A stretch of DNA of 43,078 bases from Marinifilum sp. (GTDB taxonomy: Bacteria; UBA9089; CG2-30-40-21): positions 1 to 43,078 of the forward strand of contig DYDG01000010.1 in assembly GCA_020717845.1 (NCBI GenBank), given 5' to 3'. Below are positions 35,399-43,078 of the stretch, in pieces. The notes beneath the pieces are model-generated. The model saw only the letters and a list, made by a program, of their open reading frames with translations, was not told the DNA's origin and did no database searches. How positions within the stretch are numbered: position 1 is the first letter of the stretch; each line of letters opens with the position of its first letter. The position numbers were made by a program, and so were the translations under genes.

Positions 35399-38300
35399 AT
35401 GAAAAATGTAGCAGCAATATTCATCGCAACTATCCTTTGCTTCAATGCTATTACCGGTTATGCTCGAGGATTAACAGGTGTTATTGCCGGTGATGCCAGA
35501 GATTTGAACACTGCTACATTTAAGTTTTCTGCCGATAATGCTGATCAGCAAATATTGAAAAAGAATAGCAGCTCTATGGGTTATGCGGAAATCCCTTCTT
35601 GTTATGGAACAGCAGACGGTATGAGGATATATGTTGATGGTAACGATATTGCCTCAAGCAATTACGCTTATCCCAAGAAAATCATAGGCATGGACCTTTC
35701 AAATGCAGCTGGCTGGCCAAATATAAGTATCCCAACAGGTAATGTAGCCATTGACCCAAAGCTGGGCAGATTTAAGTTTTCTGAGGGAAATAATAGCCCG
35801 CCAACCCTGCTTTCTACCTTTGATACCTATGAAGTTGCCTATGGGGTTTCTGTGGTTGATAATGTGGCTTTTGTCGCCTCGTTTCGCTCTGGATTATATG
35901 TCCTTGATGTTAGCAACTCCAAAAAACCATTATTAATCAGCAATTATAATACTACTGGCTGGGCATATGATGTGTGTGTTAAAAATGGCTATGCTTTTGT
36001 GGCTGATGCCTATTCTGGCTTGCAGATAATTGATGTTTCTAATCCTAAAGATCTCAGTCTGACATCTACCTGTTATACTGGCGGCTGGGCATACGATGTT
36101 TTTGTTGAAGGAAGATATGCCTACTTAGCTGATTACCGCTCAGGATTGCAGATTATTGATGTGCAAAATCCCAGACAGCCTGAGGTTGTGGGTGCATGTC
36201 GGACAGATGGGACGGCTTATGGCATCTGGGTTTCTGGACAATATGCCTATCTGGCAGATGGGGTAAATGGATTGAGGATTATAGATGTATCCAATCCTAA
36301 CAGCCCAAGATTGGTGAGCACTTATGATACAAAGGGTAAGGCTTATGATGTTCAGGTAGTAGGTCAATATGCCTTTGTGGCTGATGGTCAATATTCAGGC
36401 TTGCAGATTATTGATGTCTCAAACTCAGCTGCCCCTAAACTGGCTGGCTGTTGCACTACGCCAGGCATAGCCAGTAAGATTTATGTCTCAGATGGATATG
36501 TTTATCTGGCTGATGGACAGAACAGTGGTTTGCAAATAGTGAACGCTCGAGATATTAAAAATCCTATTGTTGTCTCCAATTATAAAACCCCTGGCAAGGC
36601 TTATGGGGTTTGCCTTTCTGGCAGATGTGCCTTTGTTGCGGATGGTTCTTGTGGCTTACAAATAATCGATGTGCCTCATCCAACAGAGGTGCCCAAGGGC
36701 AAGGTGACTACAGATTGCTATATTGCCAGTGATTACCTTATCCTTACCTCTCCGAATGGTCCAGAGCATTTAATCGGCGGCAAAGAGTATGAAATAACAT
36801 GGCGAATATCGGGCGGGGTGTTGCCATATACCATGTCTCTCTGGTATTCTACTGATCATGGACGGACATATCCCTATAAGATTGCCTCTGGCATAAGTGG
36901 CAGCTCTTATAAATGGCTTGTTCCTAAAATAGATGCTGAATCCTTACGCATAAAGGTTGAGCTGACAGATGGGAATGGGGAATATGCGTATGATGAAAGC
37001 GATTCAAGCTGCAGCATCGATTCTACGGCTCCATTTGTTACTGGCTTTTTCCCAACAAATAAACTCTCGGATGTGCCTGTCCATACAGATATGGTCATAA
37101 ACTTTAGTGAGGTAATGAATCCTTCGTTCACTGAGGCGGCATTTGTTATCAGTCCTGACCCAGGAATAAATGAATATAAATGGAGTAATGATGGTAAGAC
37201 ATTAACCATTGATTTGAAGAATCTTGGATATAATAGCCTGTATAATTGTGTGGTAACAACACAGGCAACAGACTTGTATGGTAATCCAATGCTTCAAAAA
37301 TATGAGAGTGCGTTTTATACAGAGAAGCAGGCAATACCATTTCAGTCTGTACTGCTTTTCCCGGGGTCAGGGACATCTCTTGCTGGCGGGAATGTGTATG
37401 CTCTTACCTGGCAGGTGAGCGGCGGCAAGCCGCCTTATCTTATTGACCTCTACTATTCTACAGATGGCGGAAAGGTTTATCTTCCTATTAAACAAGGCTT
37501 GACTGGAAACTCTTATCAATGGTATGTGCCGTATGGGAACTTTAATGATGTTAAACTCAAGATAGTATCTACAGACGCAAGTGGTGTTCAGCTTGATACG
37601 ATTAATAGTGAACCATGCAGGATTGATTCTATCTCTCCGGAGATACAAAGCATTTCTATCCCCAATGGTGCGGCAAATGTACCGGTTGCCTCTGATATAA
37701 TCATTAATTTTAGTGAGGCGATGGATACCAAAAAGACGCAAGAGGCATTTAGTATTAGCCCAATCGTGGGGGTAAATGGCTGTTTATGGAGCAATGGGAG
37801 CAAAACCCTGACTATTGACCTTAAAAACATGGACTATGAGACCACATATACCTGGAAGCTTGGCACAGGTGCAGTGGATCTTGCAGGAAATCCTGTTATT
37901 AATCAGCCGCAGGCATGTTTATTTACCACTGAAAAGACACCACAGACGCTGATGATTAAGGTTATCTCTCCTGATGGCGGGGAGTCTTTTATTGGTGGAA
38001 GCACGCAGAACATCTCCTGGAAGGTAACTGGCAGTGTTAATTCGCATTCTGTTTCCCTATCTTATTCTATTGATAGTGGGAAGAGTTATTCGTCACCCTT
38101 TGTTATATGCCTGACATCCTCCCCTTTTTCATGGACAGTGCCTAATATTAATACCACTCAGGCAAGGATAAAGGCTGTGGTTTATGATGGCTCTGGGAGA
38201 CAGAGTGAGGATGTGAGTGATGCTGATTTTGAGATAGATTCTATCCTGCCAGCGGTAAAAAGTACCATTCCTGTAAGTGGAGCGACAAATACACCTGTTT

Positions 38301-41300
38301 CATCAGATATAACGATTAACTTTAGTGATAATATGGATGCCCTCATCACCCAGTCTGCCTTTAGCATCAGCCCAAACCCGGGTATTCTCAACTATAACTG
38401 GGCTAATGGGACAACTACCCTGAATGTGGACATGAATACCTTAGCATATAATACTAAGTATACCTGTACGGTTTCAAACGAGGCAAGGGATACTGCTGGC
38501 AATAAAATGGCATCTGCTTATACATGGACATTTATGACCGAACCTGTACCGGCAAATAATGGTGGCGGGCCAACCCTTCAGCTTTATATTCCAGGCTCTG
38601 TCTATGGCTCACTTACAGAATCATGGGTAACACATGAGCCTGAGTTTGAGCTTCAGGTGCTTGGAGCATCCTCGCCTGAGCCTGTTCAATATATCAAGGA
38701 TGTGAAGCTTTATATTGTTATCAAGGAGAGTGAAAAGGACTTAGTTGGTGCATATGTAAAGGTTAATGGTGTGCCTATAACCTTTGATGTCTATGGCAAG
38801 CCTTTTACCCCAGGTCATGGTATCTATCCTACCCATTATTGTGTCTACTCCTTGCCAGACCTTATGGTAGGTGCTGCTGGGGAGATTATTCATAACTATA
38901 ACCCTGGTGAAAGCGGCACCGGCACAGGAGATATTCATTATCTTCAGATAGAATATGCGGGGTATTCGTTCATTCATTTTGATGCAAGCGGTACGGCCGT
39001 AGCTCCAGATGGCAAGACATGGCAGAGAAAGGCACCATTTTCTCATGATGCAGAGGCTGTTATTCCGCCCAGGGTGCAGGTATTGTCACCAAACGGAGGG
39101 AGCCACTCTGGCGGAGGTGAATGCTGGGCAGGCGGGAGCAATAAATCGATATACTGGAATATGTCTGGCGGAACACCGCCATACAGGGTGGCTTTAAGCT
39201 ATGTTGTGGGGACAAATGCAACCTTAATAGGGACTGGAAGCCTTCAGTCGCCATATGTCTGGAATGTGGCTAAGATAGACTCCACACAGGTTAAAATTAG
39301 GGTTGAGGTTATTGATGCGGCTGGCAAGACAGCAATGGATGAAAGCGATAATGTGTTTGAGATAGACTCAACCCCGCCAACGGTGATTTCAACTACACCG
39401 TCAAACGGTTTGAATAATGTTGATGTGAACATCGGCACAATCACTGTTGTCTTTAGTGAGGAGATGAATGCTCAGGAGAGCCAGAATGCGTTTATCATTA
39501 CTCCAGATGTTGGCATTACTGGATACAGCTGGAGCCCTGGCAGGTCTGTTTTGAGCATTGGTGTAAACAAGCTCGTAGCAAACACAGAATATACCTGTGT
39601 CATCACTACTCAGGCAAAGGATACCTGTGCTGGTAACCCGCTGGCATCAGCCTACAAGTGGGCTTTCAAGACAAAGCAGGATATTAGCCCATTGAACGTG
39701 GCATTGATCCAGCCTCAGGGACTAAAATGCATTGCTGGTGGCAGTCAGCAGTACATTGAGTGGCAGACAACAGGCGGGGTTCAGCCATATCAGGCAAGCC
39801 TGTACTATTATTCTGGCACATGGGTAGAGATTAACAGCAATGCCACATCACCATACAAATGGTCAGTGCCCATGATCAACTCGGAGTCTGTCAAGGTAAG
39901 GGTAGTGATCAAGGATGCACTTGGGTCAACATGTGAGGCAGTAAGCAGTGTGTTTGAGGTAGACTCAATATTGCCAACCATACTCAGCACCATACCAGCC
40001 AATAATGCCATAGATATTAGCCGGATGAGTGCTATTGTCGTCAACTTTAGTGAGGATATGAACGCTGTTGAGACACAAAATGCGTTTGTGATGATACCCG
40101 GACCAGGTAGTATGACCTATACATGGAGCAATGCTACAAGCACCCTGATGATCAAGACAGCAGAGCTTAAATATGATACCCGATACACCTGCATGGTAAC
40201 CACTGCGGCTAAAGATACCTGTGCCGGCAATCATCTCTTGAGCAACTACACATGGGAGTTTGTTACTGAGAAGCAGATATCGACGCTCAAGGTACAGGTA
40301 TTGTCACCCAATGGAAGCAGCACCATTGGCAAGGGTGAATGTTGGGCAGGCGGGAGCAATCAACTAATACACTGGAGCATGTCTGGTGGAACACCGCCAT
40401 ACAAGGTGGCCTTGAGCTATGTTGTTGGCTCAAATACAACCTTGATAGATACTGGCAGCCTTCAGTCGCCATATAGCTGGAATGTAGCCAGGATAAACTC
40501 ATGCCAGGTTAAGGTTAAGGTTGAGGTTATCGATGCGGCTGGCAAGACAGCAGTGGATGAAAGCGATAATGTCTTTGAGATAGACTCAACCCCGCCAACA
40601 GTGATTTCAACCACACCGGCAAACGGTCTGAGCAGCGTTGATGTGAATATTGGCACAATCACCGTTGTTTTCAGCGAGGAGATGAATACGCAGCAAAGCC
40701 AGAATGCGTTTGTCATTACCCCAGATGTTGGTATTACTGGATACAGCTGGAGTACTGATAAGTCTGTCTTGAGTATTGGCATAAACAAGCTCATGCCAAA
40801 CACAGACTATACCTGTGTTATCACCACTCAGGCAAAGGATACCTGTGCCGGCAACCCGCTGGCATCAGCCTACAAGTGGGCTTTCAAGACAAAGCAGGAT
40901 ATTAGCCCATTGAACGTGGCATTGATCCAGCCTCAGGGACTAAAATGCATTGCTGGTGGCAGTCAGCAGTACATTGAGTGGCAGACAACAGGCGGGGTTC
41001 AGCCATATCAGGCAAGCCTGTACTATTATTCTGGCACATGGGTAGAGATTAACAGCAATGCCACATCACCATACAAATGGTCAGTGCCCATGATCAACTC
41101 GGAGTCTGTCAAGGTAAGGGTAGTGATCAAGGATGCACTTGGGTCAACATGTGAGGCAGTAAGCAGTGTGTTTGAGGTAGACTCAATATTGCCAACCATA
41201 CTCAGCACCATACCAGCCAATAATGCCATAGATATTAGCCGGATGAGTGCTATTGTCGTCAACTTTAGTGAGGATATGAACGCTGTTGAGACACAAAATG

Positions 41301-43078
41301 CGTTTGTGATGATACCCGGACCAGGTAGTATGACCTATACATGGAGCAATGCTACAAGCACCCTGATGATCAAGACAGCAGAGCTTAAATATGATACCCG
41401 ATACACCTGCATGGTAACCACTGCGGCTAAAGATACCTGTGCCGGCAATCATCTCTTGAGCAACTACACATGGGAGTTTGTTACTGAGAAGCAGATATCG
41501 ACGCTCAAGGTACAGGTATTGTCACCCAATGGAAGCAGCACCATTGGCAAGGGTGAATGTTGGGCAGGCGGGAGCAATCAACTAATACACTGGAGCATGT
41601 CTGGTGGAACACCGCCATACAAGGTGGCCTTGAGCTATGTTGTTGGCTCAAATACAACCTTGATAGATACTGGCAGCCTTCAGTCGCCATATAGCTGGAA
41701 TGTAGCCAGGATAAACTCATGCCAGGTTAAGGTTAAGGTTGAGGTTATCGATGCGGCTGGCAAGACAGCAGTGGATGAAAGCGATAATGTCTTTGAGATA
41801 GACTCAACCCCGCCAACAGTGATTTCAACCACACCGGCAAACGGTCTGAGCAGCGTTGATGTGAATATTGGCACAATCACCGTTGTTTTCAGCGAGGAGA
41901 TGAATACGCAGCAAAGCCAGAATGCGTTTGTCATTACCCCAGATGTTGGTATTACTGGATACAGCTGGAGTACTGATAAGTCTGTCTTGAGTATTGGCAT
42001 AAACAAGCTCATGCCAAACACAGACTATACCTGTGTTATCACCACTCAGGCAAAGGATACCTGTGCCGGCAACCCGCTGGCATCAGCCTACAAGTGGGCT
42101 TTCAAGACAAAGCAGGATATCAGTCCATTGAGCGTGGCATTGATCCAGCCGCAAGGCTTAAAGTGCATTGCCGGCTCAAGTCAGCAGTACATCGAGTGGC
42201 AGACAACCGGGGGCATAGCACCATATCAGGCAAGCCTGTACTATTATTGCGGCTCATGGATAGAGATTAGCAGCAATACCTCATCACCATACAGATGGTC
42301 AGTGCCAATGGTCAACTCTGAGTGTGTCAAGGTAAAGGTGCAGGTCAAGGATGCTGCTGGGTCAACATGTGAGGCAATAAGCAGTGTGTTTGAGGTAGAC
42401 TCTATTCTACCAACCATACTCAGCACTATACCGGCAAATAATACCCTGGATGTTGGACGAAATGGTGCTATTGTTGTCAACTTTAGTGAAGATATGAATG
42501 CTGTTGAGACACAAAATGCGTTTGTGATGATACCCGGACAGGAAACACCTGGCAGTATTACCTATACGTGGAGCAACGGGACAAGCACACTGATGATCAA
42601 GACGGCTGAACTAAGCTATGATACTAAGTATACCTGTATGGTAACAACCGTTGCCAAGGATACCTGTGCCGGCAATCATATGGTTGGTAACTATGTTTGG
42701 GAGTTTACGACTGAGAAGCAAATATCACCGCTGAAGGCAGAATTAATTACACCAAATGGCGGCGAATGCTGGGCTGGCAACACGGCTCATGATATTCACT
42801 GGAGCATGTCTGGCGGGATGAGGCCATACAAGGTGAACCTGTATTACACCACTGGTGGTGAGTGGATAGAGATAGCAAGGGGTGTGGGTGGTTCGCCGTA
42901 TACCTGGAATGTGGGCAGGATAGATTCTACGCAGGTTAAGGTGAGGCTTGAGGTTATTGACGCTGCTGGTAAGACAGTGACAGATGAGAGCAATAGCGTG
43001 TTTGAGATAGATTCAACACCGCCGTGTGTGAAGGCTACTGTCCCTGATAATGGGGTTAGCGGTGTCCTGGTTGGCAGT
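35399..43078 (+). CDS. Giant exported protein (partial at 3' end): LVIVD 7-blade beta-propeller followed by about 10 Ig-like/SbsA-Ig (Big_5-like) modules
   Basis: Not in ORF track. ATG 35399, RBS GAGGT; MKNVAAIFIATILCFNAITGYARGLTG; repeated YAFVAD..SGLQIIDVSNP; repeated ..TPPTVISTTPANG..NIGTITVVFSEEMN..NAFVITPD..; frame checked at several points to the window end. Confidence 0.92.
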   Translation, partial: MKNVAAIFIATILCFNAITGYARGLTGVIAGDARDLNTATFKFSADNADQQILKKNSSSMGYAEIPSCYGTADGMRIYVDGNDIASSNYAYPKKIIGMDLSNAAGWPNISIPTGNVAIDPKLGRFKFSEGNNSPPTLLSTFDTYEVAYGVSVVDNVAFVASFRSGLYVLDVSNSKKPLLISNYNTTGWAYDVCVKNGYAFVADAYSGLQIIDVSNPKDLSLTSTCYTGGWAYDVFVEGRYAYLADYRSGLQIIDVQNPRQPEVVGACRTDGTAYGIWVSGQYAYLADGVNGLRIIDVSNPNSPRLVSTYDTKGKAYDVQVVGQYAFVADGQYSGLQIIDVSNSAAPKLAGCCTTPGIASKIYVSDGYVYLADGQNSGLQIVNARDIKNPIVVSNYKTPGKAYGVCLSGRCAFVADGSCGLQIIDVPHPTEVPKGKVTTDCYIASDYLILTSPNGPEHLIGGKEYEITWRISGGVLPYTMSLWYSTDHGRTYPYKIASGISGSSYKWLVPKIDAESLRIKVELTDGNGEYAYDESDSSCSIDSTAPFVTGFFPTNKLSDVPVHTDMVINFSEVMNPSFTEAAFVISPDPGINEYKWSNDGKTLTIDLKNLGYNSLYNCVVTTQATDLYGNPMLQKYESAFYTEKQAIPFQSVLLFPGSGTSLAGGNVYALTWQVSGGKPPYLIDLYYSTDGGKVYLPIKQGLTGNSYQWYVPYGNFNDVKLKIVSTDASGVQLDTINSEPCRIDSISPEIQSISIPNGAANVPVASDIIINFSEAMDTKKTQEAFSISPIVGVNGCLWSNGSKTLTIDLKNMDYETTYTWKLGTGAVDLAGNPVINQPQACLFTTEKTPQTLMIKVISPDGGESFIGGSTQNISWKVTGSVNSHSVSLSYSIDSGKSYSSPFVICLTSSPFSWTVPNINTTQARIKAVVYDGSGRQSEDVSDADFEIDSILPAVKSTIPVSGATNTPVSSDITINFSDNMDALITQSAFSISPNPGILNYNWANGTTTLNVDMNTLAYNTKYTCTVSNEARDTAGNKMASAYTWTFMTEPVPANNGGGPTLQLYIPGSVYGSLTESWVTHEPEFELQVLGASSPEPVQYIKDVKLYIVIKESEKDLVGAYVKVNGVPITFDVYGKPFTPGHGIYPTHYCVYSLPDLMVGAAGEIIHNYNPGESGTGTGDIHYLQIEYAGYSFIHFDASGTAVAPDGKTWQRKAPFSHDAEAVIPPRVQVLSPNGGSHSGGGECWAGGSNKSIYWNMSGGTPPYRVALSYVVGTNATLIGTGSLQSPYVWNVAKIDSTQVKIRVEVIDAAGKTAMDESDNVFEIDSTPPTVISTTPSNGLNNVDVNIGTITVVFSEEMNAQESQNAFIITPDVGITGYSWSPGRSVLSIGVNKLVANTEYTCVITTQAKDTCAGNPLASAYKWAFKTKQDISPLNVALIQPQGLKCIAGGSQQYIEWQTTGGVQPYQASLYYYSGTWVEINSNATSPYKWSVPMINSESVKVRVVIKDALGSTCEAVSSVFEVDSILPTILSTIPANNAIDISRMSAIVVNFSEDMNAVETQNAFVMIPGPGSMTYTWSNATSTLMIKTAELKYDTRYTCMVTTAAKDTCAGNHLLSNYTWEFVTEKQISTLKVQVLSPNGSSTIGKGECWAGGSNQLIHWSMSGGTPPYKVALSYVVGSNTTLIDTGSLQSPYSWNVARINSCQVKVKVEVIDAAGKTAVDESDNVFEIDSTPPTVISTTPANGLSSVDVNIGTITVVFSEEMNTQQSQNAFVITPDVGITGYSWSTDKSVLSIGINKLMPNTDYTCVITTQAKDTCAGNPLASAYKWAFKTKQDISPLNVALIQPQGLKCIAGGSQQYIEWQTTGGVQPYQASLYYYSGTWVEINSNATSPYKWSVPMINSESVKVRVVIKDALGSTCEAVSSVFEVDSILPTILSTIPANNAIDISRMSAIVVNFSEDMNAVETQNAFVMIPGPGSMTYTWSNATSTLMIKTAELKYDTRYTCMVTTAAKDTCAGNHLLSNYTWEFVTEKQISTLKVQVLSPNGSSTIGKGECWAGGSNQLIHWSMSGGTPPYKVALSYVVGSNTTLIDTGSLQSPYSWNVARINSCQVKVKVEVIDAAGKTAVDESDNVFEIDSTPPTVISTTPANGLSSVDVNIGTITVVFSEEMNTQQSQNAFVITPDVGITGYSWSTDKSVLSIGINKLMPNTDYTCVITTQAKDTCAGNPLASAYKWAFKTKQDISPLSVALIQPQGLKCIAGSSQQYIEWQTTGGIAPYQASLYYYCGSWIEISSNTSSPYRWSVPMVNSECVKVKVQVKDAAGSTCEAISSVFEVDSILPTILSTIPANNTLDVGRNGAIVVNFSEDMNAVETQNAFVMIPGQETPGSITYTWSNGTSTLMIKTAELSYDTKYTCMVTTVAKDTCAGNHMVGNYVWEFTTEKQISPLKAELITPNGGECWAGNTAHDIHWSMSGGMRPYKVNLYYTTGGEWIEIARGVGGSPYTWNVGRIDSTQVKVRLEVIDAAGKTVTDESNSVFEIDSTPPCVKATVPDNGVSGVLVGS
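39635..42120 (+). repeat. Apparently perfect tandem duplication, period 1218 nt (39635-40902 matches 40853-42120)
   Basis: Direct comparison; four antisense ORFs in the track recur identically at offset 1218. Confidence 0.95.

Noticed and set aside
36140-42480. Many minus-strand ORFs (78-124 aa) in the track
   Set aside because: They lie antisense inside the continuous plus-strand giant ORF; recurring copies simply reflect the 1218-nt duplication. No signal peptide, RBS or family similarity recognised

Overview
Bacterial chromosomal segment, probably from an uncultivated lineage. It carries large exported multi-domain proteins, housekeeping genes (cobT-alr-panD), an envelope polysaccharide/lipid gene set on the minus strand, and many dispersed or palindromic intergenic repeats. 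The ORF track misses the largest gene: an open frame from 35399 to the window end (>=2560 codons) encoding a signal peptide, a 7-blade LVIVD propeller and about 10 alternating Ig-like/SbsA-type modules. Within it, a 1218-nt unit is duplicated with no visible mismatch. The strongest novelty candidates are: (1) a 983-aa NACHT NTPase-HEAT-degenerate class III cyclase-DUF192 fusion next to an orphan antitoxin with a truncated ParE toxin and a DUF4160/DUF2442 pair; (2) a (CAAT)8 tract just downstream of a near-consensus promoter, with two start frames, at a secreted transglutaminase-lytic transglycosylase gene; (3) heptanucleotide microsatellites embedded in conserved coding genes; (4) a TTTGCCCTG element 18-19 nt upstream of three near-consensus sigma70 promoters. 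All domain calls are by eye; no database searches were run.
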